Assembly (NCBI GenBank): GCA_015661965.1
Contig: DQVA01000075.1
Location: forward strand, 1 to 6,708
DNA length: 6,708 nucleotides
Source: Candidatus Bipolaricaulota bacterium
Lineage (GTDB): Bacteria > Bipolaricaulota > Bipolaricaulia > Bipolaricaulales > Bipolaricaulaceae
Reading direction: 5' to 3'
Numbering within the stretch: position 1 is the stretch's first letter; the number at the start of each line of letters is the position of its first letter. The notes beneath the pieces are model-generated. The model was not told the origin of the DNA. It ran no database searches and saw only the letters and a list, made by a program, of their open reading frames with translations. The position numbers were made by a program, and so were the translations under genes. This document shows, in pieces, positions 1 to 6,460 of this stretch.

Positions 1-1
1 C

Positions 2-145
2 AACGCCCAGGCCGAGGCCGGGGCCAACAACGTGGTCACCTCGGTGGTGTTCGATTACCGCGGTTTTGACACCTTGGGGGAGGCCACGGTGTTGTTCTGT
101 GCCGTGGTGGGGGTGGCACTGCTTCTGAGGAAGGTGGCCAAATGA
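2..145 (+). CDS. mbhE: MbhE-like subunit (MrpA C-terminal domain type), 3' end only
   Basis: Only the last 47 codons and the TGA stop are inside the window; the start is upstream. The visible peptide contains NVVTSVVFDYRGFDTLGEA followed by a hydrophobic helix (roughly visible residues 28-42) and a short basic tail ending RKVAK. The FDxRGFDTLGE pattern is typical of the C-terminal part of MrpA and of the separate small subunit MbhE in Mbh hydrogenases, where it lies in the membrane next to the MrpB-like subunit. Its stop overlaps the start of mbhF in an ATGA, which implies translational coupling within one transcript. Whether it is a separate MbhE or the end of a fused MbhD/E or MrpA-like protein cannot be told from this fragment. 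The family is clear; the exact gene name rests on operon order. Confidence 0.85.
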   Translation, partial: NAQAEAGANNVVTSVVFDYRGFDTLGEATVLFCAVVGVALLLRKVAK

Positions 146-591
146 GCGTGGTGGTAAGGACCGTTGCCCGCATAATCCTCCCGCTGGTCCTGATCTTCGG
201 GGCGTACGTGATCATGCACGGGCACCTAACCCCGGGGGGCGGCTTTCAGGGCGGGGCAGTGGCGGCCTCCGTCGTGGCGTTACTCGTCATCACCTTCGGC
301 TCCCAGCGCTGGAAGCGGATCAAGGGTTCGCTTTCCTTCCTGGAGGACTTGGGGGCGGTGGCGTTCGTGGCCTTGGGCTTTTTGGGGATTGGCTACACCT
401 TCTTCCGGAACGTGCTCGCAGGGACAGGGGGTTTGTTCGGGGCGCCGGTGCCCTTTGGCCCCAACCCGGGCTGGCTCAACACCGGCGGCACGCTGCCGCT
501 CATGAACTGGGCGGTGGGCCTGAAGGTGATCGCCGGCCTGGGGGCGGTGGTGCTTATGTTGGGCCTGTTCGGAGGCGGGGATGATTGGTAA
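142..591 (+). CDS. mbhF: MbhF, MrpB-like membrane subunit of Mbh hydrogenase
   Basis: This is a 149-residue integral membrane protein of the MnhB/MrpB family. The diagnostic motif GHLTPGGGFQGGAV lies at residues 27-40, directly after the first hydrophobic helix (about 10-25). Further hydrophobic stretches at about 37-53, 69-88 and 122-144 suggest four membrane helices. In Mrp antiporters and Mbh this subunit is part of the small-subunit bundle that supports cation translocation. It has no redox centre. The ATG at 142 overlaps the mbhE stop and has the purine-rich AGGAAGG (128-134) upstream. The 3' end overlaps mbhG by 11 bases. An MrpB from a stand-alone Mrp antiporter would look similar, but the hydrogenase genes downstream make the Mbh assignment firm. 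Confidence 0.92.
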   Translation: MSVVVRTVARIILPLVLIFGAYVIMHGHLTPGGGFQGGAVAASVVALLVITFGSQRWKRIKGSLSFLEDLGAVAFVALGFLGIGYTFFRNVLAGTGGLFGAPVPFGPNPGWLNTGGTLPLMNWAVGLKVIAGLGAVVLMLGLFGGGDDW

Positions 592-928
592 TTTGCCGTT
601 CGTAGTATGCATGATCCTCATCGGCCTGGGGCTGTGGACGTTGCTTTCCCGCCGTAACCTGATCAAATTGGCCATCGGCATCACCCTCATCGAGTGCGGG
701 GTGAACCTGTTTTTGGTGACGCTGGGTTACGTGGAGCGGGGGGTGGCACCTATCTATACCTACACCCAACCCGGGGTCACCATGGTGCTCCCCACCCCGC
801 AGGCGCTCACCCTCACCTCCATCGTGATCGGCATGGCCACTACTGCCCTGATGCTCGCGTTTGCGGTGGTGATCTACCGGCACCGGGGCACGCTGGACGC
901 GCGGAAGATCCGGGAGCTTAAGGGATGA
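581..928 (+). CDS. mbhG: MbhG, MrpC/NuoK-like membrane subunit
   Basis: This 115-residue protein has three hydrophobic helices (about 3-22, 29-49 and 77-99), the normal size and topology of the MrpC/NuoK family. RRNLIKLAIGITLIECGVN at residues 24-42 matches the conserved second helix; a membrane glutamate, E38, sits there, one helical turn from the position of the essential Glu36 of E. coli NuoK. The third helix begins with PTPQALTLTSIVIG (71-84), the usual PxPQALxLTxIVIG block, without the aspartate often found before it in MrpC. The role is proton or cation passage within the antiporter module. The ATG at 581 has GGAGG at 571-575, so the 11-base overlap with mbhF is credible; the stop overlaps mbhH in ATGA. 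Confidence 0.93.
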   Translation: MIGNLPFVVCMILIGLGLWTLLSRRNLIKLAIGITLIECGVNLFLVTLGYVERGVAPIYTYTQPGVTMVLPTPQALTLTSIVIGMATTALMLAFAVVIYRHRGTLDARKIRELKG

Positions 929-2466
929 ACATCGGAATCCACCTGCCGATTCTGGCGATCGCGGTGCCTCTTCTGGGGGCGTTCGCCCTGCCCATCTTCG
1001 CCAAGGTCCATAAGAGATTGCGGGACATGTGGGCCGCGGCGGTGGGCGCGTTCACCTGTGCCATGGTCATCGCCCTGGCCATTCAGGTGTTGTCCACCGG
1101 GGTGGTGGTGTACACCTTGGGGGCCGCCTCCCCGACCCAGGCGGTGACCCAAGGCGGCTTTCCGATCCGCATCGTGCTGACCGTGGATGGGATGTCCGCG
1201 TTCATGGGGCTCATTTCCGCCTTGGTGGGCCTCGCCTCCCTGATCTACGCGTTCCAGTTCCTCAAAGAGGATCAGGGGAAGACCCTGGCCATGACCCTGT
1301 TCTTCCTCCTGTGGGCCGGGATGCTGGGCATGGAGTACACCGGGGACATGTTCAACTTCTTCGTGTTCCTGGAGGTCACCAGCATCGCCGCCTGTGCCCT
1401 GATCGGCTATCGCACCTGGGAGTCCCGTCCCGCGGAGGCCGCGTTCAAGACCATGGCCTTATACACGCTGGGGGGGCTGTTGGTGCTCCTCGCGGTGGCG
1501 ATCCTGTACGGGCAGTATGGGGCACTCAACATCGCCTACCTCTCCTCCAGGATCCGGGGTAGCCAGCTGGACAAGATCGCCCTGGGGCTCCTGCTTGGGG
1601 GGCTTCTCATGAAGGCGGGGGCGGTGCCTGCCCACATGTGGGCCCCGGACGCCTATGGGGAAGCCCCGGCCCAGGCGGCCATGGTGCTGGTGGCCAATAC
1701 CCAGGCCTCCCTGTATGGCCTGTGGCGGGTGCTGTTCACCCTGTTCGGCGGGGCCCTGGCCGCGCCGGCGGTGGGCTGGTTGGTGGTCTCCTTGGGCACC
1801 TTGACCCTGTTGGTGGCGGTGCTGATGGCGATCCTGCAGCGGGATCTGGGCCGGCTCATCGCCTATGGGGCGGTATCCCAGATCGGCTACATGCTGTTGG
1901 GGGTGGGGGTGGGGCTGGTGGCCCTGGCCTCACGGCCGGACTTCGGCCTGGTTGCTATGCAGGGGGGCATCTTCCACATGCTGAACGATGCCGCTACCGT
2001 GGGCCTGCTCATGCTGGCCGCCGGGGTGGTGCGACGGGCGACCGGGACCAAGGATCTCACCGCCCTGGGGGGGCTGGGGCACGACCTCAAGTGGACCGGC
2101 GGGTTCTTCTTCCTCGGGGCCCTGGCCCTAGCCGGAGTTCCGCCCTTCAATGGGTTCGCCTCTAAGCTGCTTATCTACGAGTCCAGCTTTCGCCTGTCGC
2201 CGCTTTTGACCGCCATCGGGGTGTTGGGCTCGATCCTGCTCCTCGCTGTGTTCGCCCGGGCCTTCCAGGGGGTGTTCCTCGGCCCCAGGCTCCGGGCGGC
2301 CCAGTCTCCCCCGGTGGGGATGCTGGTGGCCATGGGGCTCCTGGCCGCGGTGATCCTGGCCATGGGGCTGGCCCCGGGGTTCTTCGTGGAGCACCTGGTG
2401 ACCCCGGCGGCGCGGGCGTTGTGGGAGGGCAGGGACCTGTACTTGGCAGCGGTGCTAGGGGGATGA
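925..2466 (+). CDS. mbhH: MbhH, MrpD/NuoM-like antiporter subunit
   Basis: This 513-residue polytopic protein is the large antiporter-like subunit of Mbh (proton-conducting membrane transporter family, shared with MrpA, MrpD and NuoL/M/N). Many hydrophobic helices span its length, about 14 as expected for the family. Functional residues visible by eye are E150 in FFVFLEVTSIAACALI (the helix-5 glutamate) and K230 in the KAGAVPAHMWAPDAYGEAP block (helix 7). RLIAYGAVSQIGYM follows at 310-323, and K414 lies in the broken helix GVPPFNGFASKLLIYESSF. The lysine usual in helix 8 appears to be Q260, and the histidine block reads HMLNDAATVG (351-360). The family role is to translocate H+/Na+ using energy from ferredoxin-linked H2 metabolism. 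The ATG at 925 overlaps the mbhG stop, with GGGAG at 912-916. Confidence 0.94.
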   Translation: MNIGIHLPILAIAVPLLGAFALPIFAKVHKRLRDMWAAAVGAFTCAMVIALAIQVLSTGVVVYTLGAASPTQAVTQGGFPIRIVLTVDGMSAFMGLISALVGLASLIYAFQFLKEDQGKTLAMTLFFLLWAGMLGMEYTGDMFNFFVFLEVTSIAACALIGYRTWESRPAEAAFKTMALYTLGGLLVLLAVAILYGQYGALNIAYLSSRIRGSQLDKIALGLLLGGLLMKAGAVPAHMWAPDAYGEAPAQAAMVLVANTQASLYGLWRVLFTLFGGALAAPAVGWLVVSLGTLTLLVAVLMAILQRDLGRLIAYGAVSQIGYMLLGVGVGLVALASRPDFGLVAMQGGIFHMLNDAATVGLLMLAAGVVRRATGTKDLTALGGLGHDLKWTGGFFFLGALALAGVPPFNGFASKLLIYESSFRLSPLLTAIGVLGSILLLAVFARAFQGVFLGPRLRAAQSPPVGMLVAMGLLAAVILAMGLAPGFFVEHLVTPAARALWEGRDLYLAAVLGG

Positions 2467-2467
2467 G

Positions 2468-2794
2468 ATGAGGCTGGTTACCGGGCAAGGGTATTGGAGT
2501 CCGTTGGTCTGGCTGGCCCTGGCGGCCGGGGTGGCGTTCTTCGGTTGGCTGTTTTGGCGGCTGGGCCGGCGCACCTACAAAGCGGGGACGGACCAGGATG
2601 CCCCGTTCCTGTCCGGGGAAGCGGCCCCGGAACGGGCCCACGTCGGCGGCCAGCACCTGTACTGGGGCTTCCTGCAAGGCCTGCGCCCGACACTGGAAGC
2701 GTTGAGGGTTTTTCATTCAGGGTTCCTCGGTGATTACGTGACCTGGACGGTGGTAGTGGTGGCGGTGGCGCTGCTGGTGGTGATGCTGACATAG
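2468..2794 (+). CDS. mbhI: MbhI, small linker subunit between antiporter and hydrogenase modules
   Basis: This is a 108-residue protein with one hydrophobic helix near each end (about 12-31 and 92-107) and a polar middle. The middle carries QDAPFLSGE (43-51), GGQHLYWGF (60-68) and FHSGFLGDYVTW (82-93). This pattern resembles MbhI of Mbh and Mbx complexes, where the subunit resembles the C-terminal amphipathic extension of NuoL and connects the MrpD-like subunit with the membrane anchor of the hydrogenase. It lies exactly where MbhI is expected, between mbhH and mbhJ. The ATG at 2468 is one base after the mbhH stop, with AGGGGG at 2457-2462 as ribosome-binding site. No catalytic or metal-binding residues are seen. 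The family call depends on motifs recalled without alignment, but length and position agree. Confidence 0.82.
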   Translation: MRLVTGQGYWSPLVWLALAAGVAFFGWLFWRLGRRTYKAGTDQDAPFLSGEAAPERAHVGGQHLYWGFLQGLRPTLEALRVFHSGFLGDYVTWTVVVVAVALLVVMLT

Positions 2795-2798
2795 GAGG
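2793..2798 (+). promoter_or_regulatory. Strong ribosome-binding site of mbhJ
   Basis: AGGAGG, a perfect Shine-Dalgarno core, lies six bases before the ATG at 2805 and overlaps the mbhI stop codon. It fixes the start of mbhJ. It is the best such site in the operon and serves the gene that follows the longest gap (ten bases) between operon genes. Confidence 0.8.
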
Positions 2799-2804
2799 CT
2801 GGGG

Positions 2805-3239
2805 ATGAAACTGACATCGTTCAAGAGGGCGCTATGGGTGTTCCATGTGTCCACCGGTTCCTGCAACGGCTGCGATATCGAGATCGTGGCAGCTCTCACC
2901 CCGCGCTACGACGTGGAACGATTTGGGATCCGCTTGGTGGGCACCCCTCGGCACGCCGATGTCCTGTTGGTCACCGGCACCGTCACCCGTCCCATGGCCG
3001 AGCGCCTGAGGCGCATCTACGAGCAAACCCCTGATCCCAAGGCGGTGGTGGTGGTGGGCGGCTGCGGGGCCACCTCGGGGGTGTTCTACGAGTCCTACAA
3101 CGTGCTCGGCCCGGTGGACGAGATCGTGCCGGTGGACGTGTACGTGCCGGGCTGCCCGCCCCGCCCCGAGGCGATCATCGACGGGGTGGTGAAGGCGGTG
3201 GCCAAGCTGGAGAAGCTCGCGGCGGGGGAGCCGGTATGA
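2805..3239 (+). CDS. mbhJ: MbhJ, [NiFe] hydrogenase small subunit (NuoB-like, 4Fe-4S)
   Basis: This 144-residue soluble protein belongs to the NuoB/PSST family. It holds the single [4Fe-4S] cluster next to the NiFe site and passes electrons from MbhN to MbhL. The four ligands are visible: C20 and C23 in STGSCNGCDIEIV, C87 in VVVVGGCGATSG and C117 in YVPGCPPRPEAI. E26, three residues after C23, matches the conserved acidic residue of the CxGCxxE motif that is proposed to serve proton transfer in group 4 enzymes. There is no Tat signal, as expected for a cytoplasm-facing group 4 small subunit, and no extra cluster domain. The strong site AGGAGG supports the ATG at 2805. The stop overlaps mbhK in ATGA. 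Confidence 0.95.
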   Translation: MKLTSFKRALWVFHVSTGSCNGCDIEIVAALTPRYDVERFGIRLVGTPRHADVLLVTGTVTRPMAERLRRIYEQTPDPKAVVVVGGCGATSGVFYESYNVLGPVDEIVPVDVYVPGCPPRPEAIIDGVVKAVAKLEKLAAGEPV

Positions 3240-3760
3240 AGGCACAACACGTGTTGGCCGCCCTTAAGGAGGCGCTGGGGGACCACCTGCGGGACCCGGA
3301 GATCCGCACCCGCACTGTGGGTGTCAAGTCCCCTCAAACGATGGAGGAGATCTGGGGGAAGATCGACCGGGACGTCCTGCTCCAGGCGGCCCAGACCCTT
3401 AAGGACCTGGGGCCCTTGCACATCTCCATCATCTCCGGGGCCGATCTCGGGGAGGAAATCGAGCTCCTTTACCATTTCACCGTAGGTTACGGCACCGAGG
3501 GCGGAGAGGTGCTGGTGACCCTGCGGTTCACCATTCCCAAGTCGGACCTCACCGTGCCTTCCCTGTGCGGGATCATCCCCGGGGCCGAGACCACAGAAAG
3601 GGAGAAGATCGAGTTCCTGGGGGTCGCCTTCCAGGGGATCCCGGATTCTCGGCACCTGTTCCTGCCCGAGGACATGGAGGTCCACCCCTGGCGCAAGGAC
3701 GAGCCGGAGTTGGAGAAGCTAGTGCGCCGCACCGTCAAGTGGGAGGAGCGGGATGCGTGA
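3236..3760 (+). CDS. mbhK: MbhK, NuoC-like (30 kDa family) subunit
   Basis: This 174-residue soluble protein is homologous to the complex I NuoC/30 kDa subunit. The N-terminal half (about 1-60) is variable. The family core follows, with the signature ETTEREKIEFLGVAFQGIP at 118-136 and then the SRHLFLPEDM block (138-147), equivalent to the ERE-x-DM/FG-x-x-F-x-GHP-x-LRRLL-x-x-ED pattern of NuoC. It carries no cofactor and stabilises the junction of small and large hydrogenase subunits on the cytoplasmic side. The ATG at 3236 overlaps the mbhJ stop and is preceded by GGGGGAG (3224-3230). It overlaps mbhL by eight bases. NuoC and NuoD are separate here, as in Mbh, not fused as in CooU/HycE-like arrangements. 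Confidence 0.92.
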   Translation: MKAQHVLAALKEALGDHLRDPEIRTRTVGVKSPQTMEEIWGKIDRDVLLQAAQTLKDLGPLHISIISGADLGEEIELLYHFTVGYGTEGGEVLVTLRFTIPKSDLTVPSLCGIIPGAETTEREKIEFLGVAFQGIPDSRHLFLPEDMEVHPWRKDEPELEKLVRRTVKWEERDA

Positions 3761-5048
3761 GCTAGAGAAGACGTTTCAGGTCCCCATCGGGCCGGTCCAC
3801 CCGGCCTTAAAGGAGCCGATCAGGTTCACTTTCCAAGTCGAAGGGGAGCGGATCGTCGGGGTGGACATCAAGCCCGGGTTCGCCCACCGGGGGATCGAGT
3901 TCATGGGGACGAAGCGGAACTTGATCCAGGTGCTGTATCTCTCGGAGCGCATCTGCGGCATCTGTTCCATCTCGCATCCCATAGCGCTCACTCAAGCGGT
4001 GGAAAACGCGGCCGGCATCGAGGTCCCCCCCCGGGCTCAATACATCCGGGTGATCGTCTCCGAGTTGGAGCGGATCCACTCCCACCTCCTGTGGGCCGGG
4101 GTGGCGGCCCATGAGCTGGGGTTCGATACCCTGCTCCACCTCACCTGGAAGGTGCGGGAGAAGGTGATGGACATCCTGGAGGAGATCACCGGCAACCGGG
4201 TGGACTATGCCATCCCCATCTTCGGTGGGGTCAGGAGGGACATCACTCCGGAGCAGTACCCCCAGGTACAGGACATGCTCCGCTACTACCGGGGCCTGTT
4301 TGAAGAGCTGGCGGAGCGGTTTCTGCGCGACGCGTCCGTGGAGGCCCGTACCAGGGATGTGGGGGTGCTTACCCCGGAGGAGGCGGAGGCCTTATCCGCT
4401 GTGGGCCCCACCGCCCGGGCCTCTGGCCTGAGGAAGGACGTGCGCCAGGACTGGCCTTATCTCGTGTACGGGGATCTGGGGATCAAGGCCATCACCCCGG
4501 AGGACTACGGCACCGAAACCAGGGGGGATGTGTACGATCGGGTCATCGTGCGCCTTTTGGAGGTGGCTCAGTCCATGGACATCATCGAGCGGTGTCTGGA
4601 GGACATGCCCGCGGGGGAGATCACCTCCATCCCGAAAGTGCCTGCTCTCCTGGCCCAGCTCAAAAAGGCTGAGGGTGAGGGGATCGGCCGGCACGAAGCC
4701 CCCCGGGGAGAGGTCATCCACTACATCCGGCTTGAGGCAGGGAAAGAGGAGCCCGTGGTGTGGAAGGTGAAGGCGCCCACTTACTCCAACCTCATGTCCT
4801 GGGTGCCCATGTTCCGGGACCAGGAGATCGCCGACATCCCCATCATCGCCGCCTCCATCGACCCCTGCATGTGCTGCATGGACCGGGTGCACTTGGTGCG
4901 GGCGGGCAGGGACGAGCTGGTATGGAAGGAAAAGCTCCTGGCGCTCTCCCGGGAAAAGACAAAGAGGATCCAGTCTCGCGTCACTGCTTCCGGGCCACGG
5001 GTTACGGCTCTCAGTCCACGGTCCGCGGATCACGGGGGCGAAGCATGA
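3753..5048 (+). CDS. mbhL: MbhL, [NiFe] hydrogenase large catalytic subunit (group 4)
   Basis: This 431-residue subunit carries the NiFe active site where protons are reduced to H2, or the reverse. The L1 motif SERICGICSISH gives ligands C68 and C71. The L2 motif SIDPCMCCMDR gives C372 and C375, with an additional C374 beside the last ligand. The N-terminal VGPVHPAL-like block (here PIGPVHPALKEP, 11-22) and FAHRGIEFMG (43-52) are standard for the NuoD/group 4 large-subunit family. The protein continues 56 residues past C375, and whether this tail is removed during maturation cannot be told; no maturation protease gene is in the window. All four ligands argue against the Mbx/Mbs sulfur-reducing relatives. 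The ATG at 3753 follows GGAGG (3742-3746); the stop overlaps mbhM in ATGA. The last 20 or so residues look unconserved. Confidence 0.95.
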   Translation: MRELEKTFQVPIGPVHPALKEPIRFTFQVEGERIVGVDIKPGFAHRGIEFMGTKRNLIQVLYLSERICGICSISHPIALTQAVENAAGIEVPPRAQYIRVIVSELERIHSHLLWAGVAAHELGFDTLLHLTWKVREKVMDILEEITGNRVDYAIPIFGGVRRDITPEQYPQVQDMLRYYRGLFEELAERFLRDASVEARTRDVGVLTPEEAEALSAVGPTARASGLRKDVRQDWPYLVYGDLGIKAITPEDYGTETRGDVYDRVIVRLLEVAQSMDIIERCLEDMPAGEITSIPKVPALLAQLKKAEGEGIGRHEAPRGEVIHYIRLEAGKEEPVVWKVKAPTYSNLMSWVPMFRDQEIADIPIIAASIDPCMCCMDRVHLVRAGRDELVWKEKLLALSREKTKRIQSRVTASGPRVTALSPRSADHGGEA

Positions 5049-6037
5049 CGGCGGTAAGCGCTCTGTGGCAGGCGGCGCTGGTACTGGGCGGGGGGACACT
5101 GCTGGCCCTGGTGTACAAGGGCTTTGACAGGAAGCTGGCGGCTCGGATGCAGGGCCGGATCGGCCCCCCCATCCGGCAGCCGTTCCTGGACCTGGGAAAA
5201 CTTTTGGTGAAGGAGACGGTGGTCCCCAGGACCGCGGTCAGGTGGGTGTTCAACCTGATGCCGTTTTTGGCGCTGGTGGCGGCGGGCACGGTGCTCTTGT
5301 ACCTGCCGGTGGGGCCGTTTGCGCCGGTCCTGTCCGGCTACGGCGATGTTATCGTGGTGCTTTACCTCCTGGCCCTGCCGGCCATCGCCATGGCCCTGGG
5401 CGGGTTCGCCTCCGGCTCCCCTTATGGTGTGGTGGGCGCCCAGCGGGAGCTGGTGATGCTCATGTCCTATGAGTTCCCGTTGGCGGTGGTGGTGGTGGCC
5501 CTGGCCTGGCGGGTGGCGGAGCTGGGGGCCGGACCCGCTTTCTCCCTGGCCACGTTGGCGGGGAACCCCCTGTGGGCCCAGGTGGGCCCGTTGGGGGTAT
5601 TGGGGCTGGCACTGCTGTTGGTGGCATTGTTGGTGGTGACCCCGGCGGAGCTATCGAAGATCCCGTTCGACATCCCGGAGGCGGAGACGGAGATCGCCGG
5701 GGGGCTGGTGGTGGAGTATTCCGGGGTCAACCTGGCCCTGTTCTATCTCGCCGACGCCATCAAGACGGTGGCCATGGCGGCGCTGGTGGTGGCGCTGTTC
5801 ATCCCTTATGGGATTGCCGGGCCACTTGGTATCGGGGGCATTGGAGGGCAGATCCTGGATGTGGCATTCTTCTTCCTAAAGGTATTTGCAGTGATCTTCG
5901 CCGCGGTGACCACGGTCAGGGTGGCGTTCGCCCGCCTGAAGGTGGACCAGATCGCGCGGGGCTTCTGGATCCCCCTGACCGCGGTGGCGCTGGCGGGGCT
6001 TCTGCTCCTGGTCCTGGACAAGGCGGTGGTGGGATGA
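5045..6037 (+). CDS. mbhM: MbhM, NuoH-like membrane anchor subunit
   Basis: This 330-residue integral membrane protein is homologous to complex I NuoH/ND1 and anchors the hydrogenase part, linking redox chemistry to ion movement. Visible family blocks are RKLAARMQGRIGPP (29-42), GSPYGVVGAQRELVMLMSYE (124-143), KIPFDIPEAETEIAGG (205-220) with VVEYSG (222-227), and VRVAFARLKVDQI (291-303) before the last helix. The acidic residues E135, E143, E212, E214, E216 and E224 correspond to the conserved charged region of NuoH. About eight hydrophobic helices are seen, as usual. The open frame extends upstream to an ATG at 4760 inside mbhL, but the ATG at 5045, in ATGA overlap with the mbhL stop, gives the right length and N-terminus. 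Its ribosome-binding site is weak, suggesting coupled translation. Confidence 0.95.
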   Translation: MTAVSALWQAALVLGGGTLLALVYKGFDRKLAARMQGRIGPPIRQPFLDLGKLLVKETVVPRTAVRWVFNLMPFLALVAAGTVLLYLPVGPFAPVLSGYGDVIVVLYLLALPAIAMALGGFASGSPYGVVGAQRELVMLMSYEFPLAVVVVALAWRVAELGAGPAFSLATLAGNPLWAQVGPLGVLGLALLLVALLVVTPAELSKIPFDIPEAETEIAGGLVVEYSGVNLALFYLADAIKTVAMAALVVALFIPYGIAGPLGIGGIGGQILDVAFFFLKVFAVIFAAVTTVRVAFARLKVDQIARGFWIPLTAVALAGLLLLVLDKAVVG

Positions 6038-6426
6038 TCCTAAAGACGCTTCTCTCGCAGCTTCTCACCCGGCCGGTGACCAATCGGTTTCCGGTGAAGT
6101 ACATGCCCAAGAGCGTGACCGGCCTGCTCAAGAAGGTGGAGGAGGGGCGGGCCAAGATCCATCCCCCCGTCCCGGTGCCGGAGCGATTCCGGGGGAGGCT
6201 TACCTATGATCGGGAGAAGTGCATCGGCTGTCAGCTCTGCATCCGGGTATGTCCGGCGAGGGTGATCAAGTTCAAGCCGGAGGAGAAGAAGATCCGCATT
6301 CATGTGGCGCGCTGTACGTTCTGTTCCCAGTGTGTGGACGCCTGTCCGGTAGGGGCGCTTGCCATGAGCCAGGAGTTTCTGCTGGCCGACTACGACCGGT
6401 TCTCGGGGAGCCTGGTCGTGGAGTGA
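6034..6426 (+). CDS. mbhN: MbhN, NuoI-like 2x[4Fe-4S] ferredoxin subunit
   Basis: This 130-residue protein is the electron entry subunit, which receives electrons from soluble ferredoxin and passes them to MbhJ. Two classic cluster motifs are visible: CIGCQLCIRVCP (C63, C66, C69, C73) and CTFCSQCVDACP (C94, C97, C100, C104). The first 55 residues form a basic N-terminal arm with PVTNRFP and a short helix, similar to the arm by which NuoI/MbhN rests on the NuoH-like subunit. The ATG at 6034 overlaps the mbhM stop in ATGA. The open frame continues upstream to 5572, but that part is a shadow of mbhM. No good Shine-Dalgarno precedes the start, so coupling to mbhM is likely. It is the last gene of the operon; a hairpin follows 34 bases after its stop. 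Confidence 0.95.
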   Translation: MILKTLLSQLLTRPVTNRFPVKYMPKSVTGLLKKVEEGRAKIHPPVPVPERFRGRLTYDREKCIGCQLCIRVCPARVIKFKPEEKKIRIHVARCTFCSQCVDACPVGALAMSQEFLLADYDRFSGSLVVE

Positions 6427-6460
6427 CTCACCTCCCTCCTTCCCGCTTGACTCGCCTCCT

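Noticed and set aside
1029..2165. Plus-strand frames of about 175 codons each inside mbhH
   Set aside because: They are Gly/Arg/His-rich out-of-frame readings of mbhH, whose own frame shows clear family motifs without interruption.
2171..2716. Long minus-strand open frame of 181 codons opposite mbhH and mbhI
   Set aside because: It lies antisense to two well-supported genes, is Pro/Gly/Arg/Thr-rich with low complexity, and has no recognisable motif. Such frames are common opposite GC-rich coding DNA.
4760..5044. Possible longer MbhM starting at the ATG at 4760
   Set aside because: The added 95 residues are an out-of-frame reading of mbhL with no NuoH similarity; the start at 5045 in ATGA overlap gives the normal family length.
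2805..5048. Identification as Mbx/Mbs sulfur-reducing complex rather than Mbh hydrogenase
   Set aside because: Mbx/Mbs large subunits have lost part of the NiFe cysteine set; here both CxxC pairs (C68/C71 and C372/C375) are present, and MbhI is in the Mbh position.
4392..5099. Long minus-strand open frame of 235 codons opposite mbhL
   Set aside because: It is antisense to the catalytic subunit gene, with His/Pro/Gly/Asp-rich low-complexity translation and no domain seen. It is explained by codon bias of the plus-strand gene.
5440..5660. Runs of GGTGGT-like repeats in mbhM, mbhH and mbhI
   Set aside because: They encode Val/Ala/Leu-rich membrane helices in a GC-rich codon background and do not form a regular tandem repeat.
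6427..6460. Pyrimidine-rich CTCCCTCCTTCCC stretch after mbhN, considered as a regulatory or RNA element
   Set aside because: It is short, without pairing partners apart from chance, and lies downstream of the last gene; nothing beyond base composition supports a function.
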